From positions 248,001 through 312,000 of the forward strand of contig NZ_JBLKOA010000003.1 in NCBI RefSeq assembly GCF_051414135.1: a DNA stretch of 64,000 bases, read 5' to 3'. The notes under the pieces are model-generated. The model saw nothing but the letters and a program-made list of their open reading frames with translations, was not told the origin of the DNA and searched no databases. Source of the DNA: Halovenus halobia (GTDB lineage Archaea; Halobacteriota; Halobacteria; Halobacteriales; Haloarculaceae). The translations under genes and the position numbers were made by a program. Below are positions 34,529-41,385 of the stretch, piece after piece. Each line of letters begins with the position of its first letter. The stretch's first letter is position 1.

Positions 34529-35539
34529 TTAGAGACTATCCAAGTACCCCCTTCGCTGCTCCATCTTCTCTTTCGCAGAGCGCTGGTCGTAGTGTTTTTC
34601 GAGTACCTGTTCAGAAACGTTCGCTCGATCACCGACGGCTTTCATCGGCCACTCCTCGGACAAAGCGTGCGTAATCCCACCGCGCCGCAATGCATGCGGG
34701 CTCACGCTCGAAGGGCATTCCGAGGCACTATCGTACTCCGTTGCCGGACACTCGTCGATTTCACGTCCATGTGGACACTCTCCAGTGGAAACACACGGGC
34801 GAGTAAACCGATAACAATCGCCGCGTAACGTCGTTCGATGAACTCTTCCGTGTGATGTCGAGACCAGTGATTTTCGACCAGCATTCGTCTTCGTTTTGGG
34901 ACGGCGTTGGTCAATCCAGTCGTCCAACATCATGCACACCTCGTCAGAGAGTGCAACGAACCGTTCGCCGTCACGACCGTTCTTGATTCGCGTCCCTGAC
35001 TCGGGACGATTGACTACCTGTATGGACTGTTCCTCCGGATTGTAATCGTCAATATCGAGGGCACGAATCGCACCGATGCGCATCATTGTATGCCACATTA
35101 GGGCGATGACCACATGCGGACGTGAGGCGTATTCGTACCGACGAAGATACTCCAGTATCGCTTCCGCACGGTCTTGTTCCAGCATCACGTCACGCACGTT
35201 GTCACCGCCGGTGAGGTTTGGCGAACGAACCTTCACGTGCAAATCTTCGGGTGCGCCGTCTATGGATTCCACCCAGCGAATGAACACACGCAAGGTATCC
35301 ATCTGTGTTTTCTCCGTGGCGGGTGCGAGATCACCCTCATCACGCCGCCACAGCCGATACTCGTGAAGTTGCCGTCCAGTCAGACCGTTCAGGTTTGTGA
35401 TCTCCTGTTCGTCACACCAGCGAACGAAATGGCCCAACCGAGAGCGGTGCGAGTAGATTGTTGCTTCGGTGACGTTGTTCTCCCTGTCGGCCAGGTACAG
35501 TTCGAGCGCAGTTTTCGGGTCGATTGGTTCGAGACTCAT
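34529..35539 (-). CDS. tyrosine-type site-specific integrase
   Basis: A 336-residue XerC/D-like recombinase. Residues 8-95 form the core-binding SAM-like domain (ALELYLADRENNVTEATIYS). The catalytic domain has R154 in MMRIGAIRALD, PHALRR (H282, R285), H291 in GGITHAL, and the nucleophile Y317 in LEKHYDQRS. A Cys cluster (C249, C255, C264, C275) between the Arg and His boxes is a likely zinc knuckle seen in haloarchaeal integrases. It is intact and starts about 100 bases from junction R4, as expected for an integrase beside its own att site. It is the only integrase in the island. Confidence 0.93.
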   Translation of the reverse strand: MSLEPIDPKTALELYLADRENNVTEATIYSHRSRLGHFVRWCDEQEITNLNGLTGRQLHEYRLWRRDEGDLAPATEKTQMDTLRVFIRWVESIDGAPEDLHVKVRSPNLTGGDNVRDVMLEQDRAEAILEYLRRYEYASRPHVVIALMWHTMMRIGAIRALDIDDYNPEEQSIQVVNRPESGTRIKNGRDGERFVALSDEVCMMLDDWIDQRRPKTKTNAGRKSLVSTSHGRVHRTTLRGDCYRFTRPCVSTGECPHGREIDECPATEYDSASECPSSVSPHALRRGGITHALSEEWPMKAVGDRANVSEQVLEKHYDQRSAKEKMEQRRGYLDSL

Positions 35540-35560
35540 GGCTCTGTAGATGCGAACACA

Positions 35561-35838
35561 CCGGTCAGAACCACCGATTTCAGACGCCCGAATTCGGCCG
35601 GTTCAGGCCCAGCAAGGGACTTCGTTCAGCGACTGAACGCAAGCCTGCAGCGCCCATATTGGCTTCGCCGTCCGAAATCAGGGCATTCAAGCTCTGTATT
35701 TTCTGTTTAGCTTTCTCTGGTTGCAATGTCTTTGCTTTCGTTCACTGCGTAGCCTAGCAGGTGGTGCCCACCGGAGTTCGCGTACGTCTACCTTGGTAGC
35801 AACAGAGAAAATCAATCGCCGATTGCAACACTGGCGAG
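35561..35838 (+). repeat. att-like junction R4 next to the integrase (right arm + core + type B left arm)
   Basis: The right arm (CGAATTCGGCCGGTTCAGGC) ends in the palindrome TTCGTTCAG-CGA-CTGAACGCA and core AAGCCTGCAGCGCCCAT at 35641-35657. The type B left arm follows (CCGAAATCAGGGC, TTTGCTTTCGTTC, GAGTTCGCGTACGTCTAC). It stops at the end of the 46-residue antitoxin gene. Closeness to the integrase start makes this the most likely native attachment site of the element. Confidence 0.8.
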
Positions 35839-35979
35839 TTATTCGTCTTCAAGGGCGTCGTAGATGTCTCGATTCGCGTTCCGGTCTTCAGCCGCGACCC
35901 GCTGAACCAACTCCCGACGGATGTCTTCCATCACCTCGTCGAGTGGAGACTCTGTGTCCGCTCCTTCTTCAGTAGCCAT
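35839..35979 (-). CDS. 46-residue partner of Doc toxin (putative antitoxin, copy 1)
   Basis: A clean 46-codon ORF, MATEEGADTESPLDEVMEDI onward, ending RDIYDALEDE. It is acidic and helical, a typical size for an antitoxin fragment that buries a Fic/Doc active site. It lies 25 bases downstream of the Doc gene on the same strand, so toxin precedes antitoxin, the reverse of the usual phd-doc order. A copy differing at a few residues is at 40158-40298, also beside a Doc sequence, which supports a real gene under selection. Confidence 0.65.
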   Translation of the reverse strand: MATEEGADTESPLDEVMEDIRRELVQRVAAEDRNANRDIYDALEDE

Positions 35980-36004
35980 ATCTGAATTGATGCGCTGAAC
36001 GCTG

Positions 36005-36493
36005 TTAGTCGTTCGGGTCCGACGAATCGTCGGTCAGTTGCGCTATGCCGTACTGGATCAGGTCGTCTCGCCACTCTTCGATTTCACCGACTAAATCCAT
36101 CTCTTCGGTATGCGCTCGGAGATACTCGACGGTTCCCTCCGTATCGACGGCCGCCTCATCTGTGCCGAACTGTTTCAAGATCGTTCTGATCTCCTCATCG
36201 TATTCGAACCGATAGCCATTGAGAAAGTAGAAGACGACCACTGTGTTGAGAGCAGTACGTTTGTTCGCATCGACGAAGGGGTGGTTGGCGACGAGGAGTC
36301 GGAGGAGATAATATGACTTCTCGTGAACCGTCTCTGGTGCCGAGCCGAAACTTCCCTCTTCGATGTAGCTCAACGCGAACTCGATGTCTCCTTGATTTTT
36401 GACACCGGAAGGCGTATTCGGGTATTCCGAAACGATATCGTCGTGGATGGCAAGAACATCCTCGACTGACGGATACCACAACGATCTCGACAT
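36005..36493 (-). CDS. doc: Doc/Fic-family toxin (death-on-curing type)
   Basis: A 162-residue Fic-fold protein expected to phosphorylate or AMPylate a translation factor. The active motif HPFVDANKRTALN (HPFxDANKR) is complete. SYYLLRLLVANHPF and FYFLNGYRFEYD are the flanking helices of Doc proteins. ATG 36493 (MSRSLWYPSVEDVLAIHDDI) matches the family start; the ATG at 36541 adds a non-conserved stretch. The C-terminal extension (DDLIQYGIAQLTDDSSDPND) is unusual. Partner gene: the 46-residue ORF downstream. Confidence 0.85.
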   Translation of the reverse strand: MSRSLWYPSVEDVLAIHDDIVSEYPNTPSGVKNQGDIEFALSYIEEGSFGSAPETVHEKSYYLLRLLVANHPFVDANKRTALNTVVVFYFLNGYRFEYDEEIRTILKQFGTDEAAVDTEGTVEYLRAHTEEMDLVGEIEEWRDDLIQYGIAQLTDDSSDPND

Positions 36494-36564
36494 TCGTTCC
36501 CATGTCGATGCCGGCCAAGTGTATGTCTTACTATAGGCCAAACGGATGAATGAAGTCAGAATTG

Positions 36565-36800
36565 CGGGATCTCAAGCCCTCGAATCTGGCCATCTCACGC
36601 CCTAAAAGTCGATTTGTTCGTCGCAAAAGCGAGTGCCTGCAGCGCCCATGGCATATTTTCAGGACTAAATCGCAAGACAACGGTCGGTCTTACGATATAC
36701 GTCCAGATTATATTCGTTCACTTCCTGAACGATTCTGAAACGCGGCGGTTCCGTCCCGTGGTTCGCTACCTCTGAGTTGCTGACCTGTCCTTCTAATCAA
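36565..36800 (+). repeat. att-like junction R5 (right arm + core + type A left arm)
   Basis: The right arm (ATCTGGCCATCTCACGCC, AAAAGTCGATTTGTTCG) leads to core GTGCCTGCAGCGCCCAT at 36633-36649. The type A left arm follows and is nearly the same as the one beside the tRNA (CGCAAGACAACGGTCGGTCT, TCGTTCACTTCCTGAACGA, GAAACGCGGCGGTTC). Confidence 0.8.
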
Positions 36801-36862
36801 TAGTCTATTGAGTATATAACAGTATATCTGCTTATGGAAAAATATCTTTTTCTAGGAAAGCA

Positions 36863-36871
36863 TTTTTATCT
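36863..36871 (+). promoter_or_regulatory. TATA-like box of the HTH/HFHxPP pair (copy 1)
   Basis: ATTTTTATC lies 25-33 bases before ATG 36896, in a strongly A/T-rich stretch, giving a predicted leaderless start. Confidence 0.5.
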
Positions 36872-36895
36872 CTAGCCGGTCAACCATACGTACAC

Positions 36896-37522
36896 ATGAC
36901 CAAGTCTGACGCTCCTAACGAACTCTGGAAGGGTGACGTGAATGAAGCCGCTATCGAGGAGTGGAAAGCAGACACGAACACGTTTGACCGCGTCAGGCAC
37001 GTCATCGATGTCACCACCGAGCTACAAGACGTAAGCACGGTTGCCGAGCGTGCACACGTGAGCGAGCCGACTGCACGGAAATATCTCTCTGCGCTGGCGG
37101 AAACTGGCCGCGTCAAAGCAGTCAATACAGACTCTGGAACCCAGTATATGCGCGCGCCACAGATGTTGGCCATGCGACGTATCTCGGCCATCCACCGCGA
37201 ACACACAAAGAGTGAAATTCGAGATGCCATCCAAGACCTCAAGGAAGAACTGAGTGACTTCCGAGAGCAGCATGACGTGATTGACGTGGATGAACTAGCC
37301 CTCGAACTGGACCCCGGCGACGACGGCTGGCAAGATGTTACCCGCTGGCAACAGATCGAACAGAACCTCGAAATTGCCCAAGCAGCACTCTCACTCTATG
37401 ACTTCGACCCCGACGATAGCCACTCCGCTGCTGCTCGTGTCGCGGATTCCAGTACCGTTGTTCAGGACTCGTCGCGTGAGCAAGGTGCGCTCAACAACGA
37501 CACCGAGCAATCGGCGGCATAA
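36896..37522 (+). CDS. winged-helix protein of a bicistronic TA-like module (DUF7342-like, copy 1)
   Basis: A 208-residue protein. Residues 28-85 form a winged helix (RVRHVIDVTTELQDVSTVAE, VSEPTARKYLSALAETGRVK). Residues 100-150 form a helical stalk (HTKSEIRDAIQDLKEELSDF). The Ser-rich tail is disordered. It matches the haloarchaeal DUF7342 type in order and length. Its stop is directly followed by the ATG of the next gene (TAAATG). A homologous pair sits at 50633-51786. I infer the antitoxin/regulator half of a two-gene module; this is not proven. Confidence 0.7.
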   Translation: MTKSDAPNELWKGDVNEAAIEEWKADTNTFDRVRHVIDVTTELQDVSTVAERAHVSEPTARKYLSALAETGRVKAVNTDSGTQYMRAPQMLAMRRISAIHREHTKSEIRDAIQDLKEELSDFREQHDVIDVDELALELDPGDDGWQDVTRWQQIEQNLEIAQAALSLYDFDPDDSHSAAARVADSSTVVQDSSREQGALNNDTEQSAA

Positions 37523-37978
37523 ATGAAACCCGACGCAGATATCGAGGGAGAAGTCGGGCCATTAGATGATACAGCGTTGGAACAGATTCGGGAGGAATTT
37601 ACGAGGCTGGATGGCCTTGTCTCCGAAGCAGGATTCGACAGCCTGCTGGACCCGACGAAACTCGTGGTACAGTTCAGTGACGGAATTGGCGACGCGGACT
37701 GGTGCCGATTTGATATTCGGTGGTACCGAACAGGGTACTATAATTTCCATCACACTGATAGTCAAGACGTTGACTTTCGGTTCGATTACCATCCAAAACC
37801 AGACGCCCCAACCAAGCATTTTCACGAACCGCCAGATGCGCTGTCAGCGGACCCTCCTCACTCCTGTATCAGCGTCACCGAGCCGAAACTTGTAGCACGA
37901 GCGGTCCATTACCTCTGGCGGCGCACATACGATACAGGGACCCTCGAACTCCTGAACGAGGCAGACAATCCGCCATAA
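37523..37978 (+). CDS. HFHxPP-motif protein, putative toxin of TA-like module (copy 1)
   Basis: A 151-residue protein of compact alpha/beta look: CRFDIRWYRTGYYNFHH, then FRFDYHPKPDAP, KHFHEPPDALS, HSCISVTEPKLVARAVHYLW. The homologue at 51313-51786 shares FDIxW, GxY, FRF, HFHxPP, SCI and the final AVxxxW helix, so these positions mark the family. The clustered His (FHH, HFH) could form an active or metal site. TumE-like toxins are a possible relative, but I cannot show that. It starts on the base after the upstream stop. Confidence 0.6.
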   Translation: MKPDADIEGEVGPLDDTALEQIREEFTRLDGLVSEAGFDSLLDPTKLVVQFSDGIGDADWCRFDIRWYRTGYYNFHHTDSQDVDFRFDYHPKPDAPTKHFHEPPDALSADPPHSCISVTEPKLVARAVHYLWRRTYDTGTLELLNEADNPP

Positions 37979-38100
37979 GACGAGTCCGGGACCAATACAC
38001 AACTCTGTGAATGGTATATCCAGACAACAGGTGCAGATTGAGTGCAGTATCCGAATCAACTGGTTCGAAACTCTTGGCTCTGGAGGTGCGAACTCACCGG

Positions 38101-38430
38101 GCAGAACCCCCGATCTGAGCGTGCCGATTTCGGCCGTCTCAGGCCCGAAAGGATAATTCGTTCACCAGACGAACGAAAGCCTGCAGTGTTAAGTGAACCG
38201 CGAAGGATTTGAATGAGACGACAAGCGAACGGAGTGAGCGAGGTCGGCGTGGTTCACAATCCTGCAGCGCCCATATTGGGTTCGCCGTCCGAAATCAGGG
38301 CATTCAAGCTCTGTATTTTCTGTTTAGCTTTCTCTGATTGCAATGTATTTGCTTTCGTTCGATAGCTGGTGCGGCGAGTGGTATCCACGGAAGTTCGCGT
38401 ATATCTGCGCTGATCAAGTCACTCAAAATA
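38101..38430 (+). repeat. att-like junction R6, core split by a 74-bp insert (right arm + type B left arm)
   Basis: The right arm (GATCTGAGCGTGCCGATTTC, TTCGTTC-N6-GAACGAA) reaches CCTGCAG at 38180-38186. A 74-base insert (38187-38260) follows, then a second CCTGCAG and the rest of the core CGCCCAT (38261-38274), then a type B left arm. The insert is bounded by GTGAACC/GGTTCAC, and its right end GGTTCACAATCCTGCAG mimics the tRNA T-arm (GGTTCAAATCCTGCAG). The remaining part of the 37979-38600 gap has no gene. Confidence 0.75.
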
Positions 38431-38600
38431 GTCCAACGTATATTCTGTAGGGTCCGGATCTCATATCTAGGGCGAGGTCGCGGCCTAGTCAAGATCTGTC
38501 AGCAATGTCTTGACCGATACAGAGTTTGTAACCAGCACGCTGTCCGCGTTTGTTTCACTGCGGAGTTGCTGAACTCCCGCTCGCCAAGACTGCGGACCGG

Positions 38601-38885
38601 TCAATCGTCGTCAGCTTTGTACGCACCACTGCGGTGTTCGATAGTGTAGATATCCAGTACCTGTTCGCCGTGGTCACACTCGGCACCGAGTCGAAACTGG
38701 CCGATTCTGAGTTTCGAGTAGGGTGCACCGGTGAGTGGTTCGAGGTAGTCATCGGGGTCACGCCACTGGTCGGTCACGATCTCGTCGAGTTTGTCGGTGA
38801 TCCGGTCTTGTGCGTGCTCGTCGAGATCGTCATAGGTTCGCTTTGCTGGCGCGCGGAACTGCCAGTTCCACTCGTCGTCACTCAT
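38601..38885 (-). CDS. RelE/ParE-family toxin
   Basis: A 94-residue basic-acidic RelE-fold toxin that would cleave mRNA at the ribosome or act on gyrase. WNWQFRAPAKRTYDDLDEHA, ITDKLDEIVTDQWRDPDDYL and KLRIGQFRLGAECDHGEQVL follow the RelE strand-helix order. The conserved terminal IEHRSGAY has the usual basic/Tyr end. ATG 38885 overlaps the upstream RHH antitoxin gene by eight bases, so the two are translationally coupled. Confidence 0.85.
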   Translation of the reverse strand: MSDDEWNWQFRAPAKRTYDDLDEHAQDRITDKLDEIVTDQWRDPDDYLEPLTGAPYSKLRIGQFRLGAECDHGEQVLDIYTIEHRSGAYKADDD

Positions 38886-39150
38886 CGTCGCCAACAATAT
38901 CCTCGCGGGTGAACGTCTCGCTGTCTCCCGTCCGGCGTGCGTGTTCGACGGCAGCGATTTCCTTCCAGCTTTCCCGCGTCAAGTCCGGATGCCGAACCGC
39001 ATCACGAAGGGCATCCCGAATAAATTCGCTCCGGCTGTTGTATCCCTCTTCTTGCCACGTCGCGTCGATGTCTTCGAGAAACGTCTCTGTCAACCGAATG
39101 TTGATGTTTGTCTTCCCCGGGTCACCGGATGACGTATCTGTATTCGACAT
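38878..39150 (-). CDS. ribbon-helix-helix antitoxin of the RelE-like toxin
   Basis: A 90-residue RHH protein: KTNINIRLTETFLEDIDATW gives the strand and first helix, and YNSRSEFIRDALRDAVRHPD the second helix. The C-terminal tail (SDTETFTRED-like, here SETFTREDIVGDDE) would wrap the toxin. It overlaps the toxin start, the classic antitoxin-first operon. Autoregulation is expected from the family, but no clear operator stands out in the upstream 39151-39200 stretch. Confidence 0.85.
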   Translation of the reverse strand: MSNTDTSSGDPGKTNINIRLTETFLEDIDATWQEEGYNSRSEFIRDALRDAVRHPDLTRESWKEIAAVEHARRTGDSETFTREDIVGDDE

Positions 39151-39435
39151 ACAAGCGTATTACGCTGGCTCGGATAAGACCCTTTGGGTACTCGGGTCCG
39201 CTCTTGTTGACCATACTATCGACTGTCGCTCCACACATATACTAGTCTCATCTGTGTCAACCGCACACTGAATCCACTGTATCGAGCGATTCGAGCAGCA
39301 CTAATTCCGACCACCTACGGTGGCCGACTCGCGCGTTCTATTCATCATCGTCTGAATGTCCTGCCAGAATACAACCAGAAGTGACGTATAACGCTCAGAG
39401 TCTTCATCACCCACCTGGCCGCCTGAAGGTGTAGT

Positions 39436-39612
39436 TTACCGTCTCTGCGTCAACTGTGCCTTATCGATAGCCGGATAGAAATCGTCGGCGGAGACGACTT
39501 CGATGTACTGGAACAGCAGGTCGGTGAACTGTTCTACTCGGTCCTGTTCCAACCCAGATTTCTCCACGATCAGCGCGGAGATGACGACGTTTGCGTCGAT
39601 GACCAACTTCAT
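39436..39612 (-). pseudogene. vapC: VapC PIN-domain toxin with internal deletion and lost C-terminus
   Basis: The 58-codon ORF starts MKLVIDANVVISAL, the PIN first strand with the catalytic Asp, but jumps directly to IVEKSGLEQDRVEQFTDLLF and VEVV-type strand IEVVSADDFYPAIDKA, then ends. Full haloarchaeal VapC has about 30 more residues between these parts and about 60 after them. The third and fourth acidic residues are absent, so the toxin is dead. Its VapB partner upstream is intact. The stretch 39153-39435 shows no other gene. Confidence 0.75.
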
Positions 39613-39621
39613 CAGTCGTGT

Positions 39622-39852
39622 CTACGCTGATTCCTCGTCAACGTGCTTGCGTCCACTCTCGTTGATCTTCTCAGCAATCTCCTGCACGTCGCTCTCCGTG
39701 AGTTCGCTCTCGCTAGTAAGTTCGTCCATCACTTCGAGCGTCTCGATTTTCTCTTGGATGGCCTGTCGCGTGACCTCACTCCAGTTGATTTCGGGGTGCT
39801 TCTCCATGCGCTCTTTCAGGTCGTCATCTACGTTGACTGTGATAGTCGGCAT
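39622..39852 (-). CDS. vapB: VapB-like antitoxin, now orphan
   Basis: A 76-residue antitoxin: MPTITVNVDDDLKERMEKHP is the RHH strand/helix, INWSEVTRQAIQEKIETLEV the second helix, then an acidic tail. It is followed after nine bases by the deleted vapC. ATG 39852 fits the family; 39858 is an in-frame alternative. With its toxin broken it may persist as a decoy or regulator. Confidence 0.8.
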   Translation of the reverse strand: MPTITVNVDDDLKERMEKHPEINWSEVTRQAIQEKIETLEVMDELTSESELTESDVQEIAEKINESGRKHVDEESA

Positions 39853-39900
39853 ACGCAAAACTATGTGAGCACAGTATACTGTGTCTTTCGGTGTCTTTAG

Positions 39901-40157
39901 TACTCGCTGATTTCTGCCACCTCACGCCCTAAAAGTGGATTCGTTCGACAGTCGGGCCAGCGCCTGCAGCGCCCATAGTGGGTTTGCCTTCCGAAATCAG
40001 GGCTTTCAAACTCTTTATCTGCTATTTAGGTTTCTCCGATTGCAATGTCTTTGCTTTCGTTCGTTGCGTAATCGAGCAGGTACTACCCACAGGAGTTCGC
40101 GTACGTCCATATGAGTGGCAACAGAGGAAATCAATCGCCGATTGCAGCACTGACGAC
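39901..40157 (+). repeat. att-like junction R7 (right arm + core + type B left arm)
   Basis: The right arm (CTCACGCCCTAAAAGTGG, TTCGTTCGACAGTCGG) leads to core GCGCCTGCAGCGCCCAT at 39960-39976. A type B left arm follows (CCGAAATCAGGGC, TTTGCTTTCGTTCGTTGCG, GAGTTCGCGTACGTCC) and ends against the second 46-residue antitoxin gene, exactly as at R4. R4 and R7 therefore share arm plus first cargo gene. Confidence 0.8.
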
Positions 40158-40298
40158 TTATTCGTCTTCGAGGGCGTCGTAGATGTCCCGATTCGCGGTC
40201 CGGTCTTCAGTTGCAACCCGCCGAACCAACTCCCGACGGATGTCTTCCATCACCTCGTCAAGTGGAGACGCCGTGTCCGCTCCTTCTTCAGTAGCCAT
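40158..40298 (-). CDS. 46-residue putative antitoxin (copy 2)
   Basis: A second copy of the Doc partner (MATEEGADTASPLDEVMEDI onward), the same length as the copy at 35839-35979 with a few substitutions (for example RRVATEDRTANRD for QRVAAEDRNANRD). It remains open although the neighbouring Doc is reduced to a remnant. This suggests it can serve the intact Doc of the other cassette, or simply has not decayed. Confidence 0.6.
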   Translation of the reverse strand: MATEEGADTASPLDEVMEDIRRELVRRVATEDRTANRDIYDALEDE

Positions 40299-40323
40299 AT
40301 CTGGATTGGCATTCTGAATGGTG

Positions 40324-40458
40324 TTAGTCGTTCGGGTCCGACGAATCATCGGTCAGTTGCGCTATGCCGTACTGGATCAGGTCATCTCGCCACTTTTCCA
40401 TTTCACCGGCAAATCCAGCTTTTCAGTGCTGGATCGGAGATACTCGACAGTTTCCCCA
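40324..40458 (-). pseudogene. Doc toxin C-terminal remnant
   Basis: Only the last about 45 codons of a Doc copy remain: TVEYLRSSTEKLDL, then, after a one-base deletion, GEMEKWRDDLIQYGIAQLTD to the same DDSSDPND end as the intact gene at 36005. The catalytic HPFxDANKR part is absent. The break lies just before the hicBA operator at 40470, so a recombination joined a Doc tail to a HicBA head. Confidence 0.8.
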
Positions 40459-40469
40459 CTATGTCCGGT

Positions 40470-40498
40470 ACCAACAGTTCCCGAAGCGTTTTGTTGGT
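40470..40498 (+). promoter_or_regulatory. inverted repeat upstream of hicBA copy 2
   Basis: ACCAACA (40470-40476) and TGTTGGT (40492-40498) repeat the operator-like palindrome seen at 27340-27367 with a spacer one base longer. Similarity between the two hicBA regions begins at this repeat, so it travelled as part of the hicBA unit. Confidence 0.5.
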
Positions 40499-40517
40499 CT
40501 CTGGACTACATGGTGGT

Positions 40518-40799
40518 ATGGCGAAAGCTGACGCTGGCGACTCAGACACACCCCGTCGTGAGATTCGTCTTGTCGAAGAAGAGGGCGGCGAGTGGTCAGC
40601 AATCGACGAAGAAGCCGGTGTGGCAAGTCAGGGAGAAACGCGCTCGGAAGCGCTCGTAAACTTAGACGAAGCCGTCGCCCTACACAAAGGAGAGATTGGT
40701 GAACCCGTAACTGACGCCGACCTTCGTGACTTAGGGATCGACCCGGATTCTGTTCTGGACGAACCACGCGAGCCTGACGCACCCTGGTTTTCGGAGTAA
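40518..40799 (+). CDS. hicB: HicB-like antitoxin (copy 2)
   Basis: A 93-residue near-duplicate of the antitoxin at 27387-27668. Differences are few (for example ADAGDS for ADTGDS, GGEWSAIDEEAG for GGGWSAIDKETG, DSVLDEP for DAVPDEP) and conservative in the fold core. Start ATG 40518, two bases before hicA copy 2. The two antitoxins are similar enough that cross-neutralisation is likely. Confidence 0.88.
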   Translation: MAKADAGDSDTPRREIRLVEEEGGEWSAIDEEAGVASQGETRSEALVNLDEAVALHKGEIGEPVTDADLRDLGIDPDSVLDEPREPDAPWFSE

Positions 40800-40801
40800 C
40801 T

Positions 40802-41044
40802 GTGCCTGCGCCGTATTCATCCCGTGAACTGGTGAACGCCCTCACTGAGATGGGGTACCAGCCCGTTGACCGGGCAGGGAGTCATCTGAAACTTCGATAC
40901 GTTCACCCAGAAACCGACGAGATTCGGAACGTAACGATTCCGATGGGTAAGGAAATTAGCGGTGATACATTGCGCAATATCGCCGAGCAATGTGGAGCGG
41001 AGGATTTCCAATCGTGGTGTGACTGGATTGACGAACTGCTGTAA
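40802..41044 (+). CDS. hicA: HicA mRNA interferase toxin (copy 2)
   Basis: An 80-residue toxin differing from copy 1 at only two or three positions (ETDEIRNV for ETGEIRNV, NIAEQCG for NIAKQCG). The catalytic GSHLKLRY segment is intact. Start GTG 40802. It is the last gene before junction R8. Confidence 0.9.
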   Translation: MPAPYSSRELVNALTEMGYQPVDRAGSHLKLRYVHPETDEIRNVTIPMGKEISGDTLRNIAEQCGAEDFQSWCDWIDELL

Positions 41045-41080
41045 TCTCGTTCGACTCTGGATGGGAAATCTCCGTTAAAC

Positions 41081-41330
41081 ACCACCAATCTGAACAGGCC
41101 TGTTTCGCCTGCTTCACGCCCTAAAAGTGGATTTATTCGCTGGACGAGCGAGCGCCTGCAGCGCCAATAGCAGATTTTACGGGCAAAACTGCAAGACAAC
41201 GGTCGGTCTCACGATATCCGTCCAGATTACATTCGTTCACTTCCTGAACGATTCTGAAACGCGGCGGTTCCATCACATGGTTCGCTACATCTGCGCAACC
41301 GTTCAGTGCGTCTAATCATTGGGTCACCGA
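41081..41330 (+). repeat. att-like junction R8 (right arm + variant core + type A left arm)
   Basis: The right arm (CTGCTTCACGCCCTAAAAG, TTCGCTGGACGAGCGAG) leads to GCGCCTGCAGCGCCAAT at 41152-41168, with one C-to-A change in the core. The type A left arm is nearly the same as that at the tRNA (AGCAGATTTTACGGGCAAAA, CGCAAGACAACGGTCGG-type, TCGTTCACTTCCTGAACGA). Apart from this arm the 41045-41385 gap is empty. Confidence 0.8.
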
Positions 41331-41385
41331 AAATAATCCACAAACAGGCGATACCGAATAAAAGTACCCGCTCAGTCGCTCTCGA

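Noticed and set aside
34529..35539. Calling the integrase a true IntI integron integrase
   Set aside because: No IntI-specific patch is recognisable and it has a haloarchaeal Cys-knuckle insert. Only the array layout is integron-like, so I keep it as a generic tyrosine integrase.
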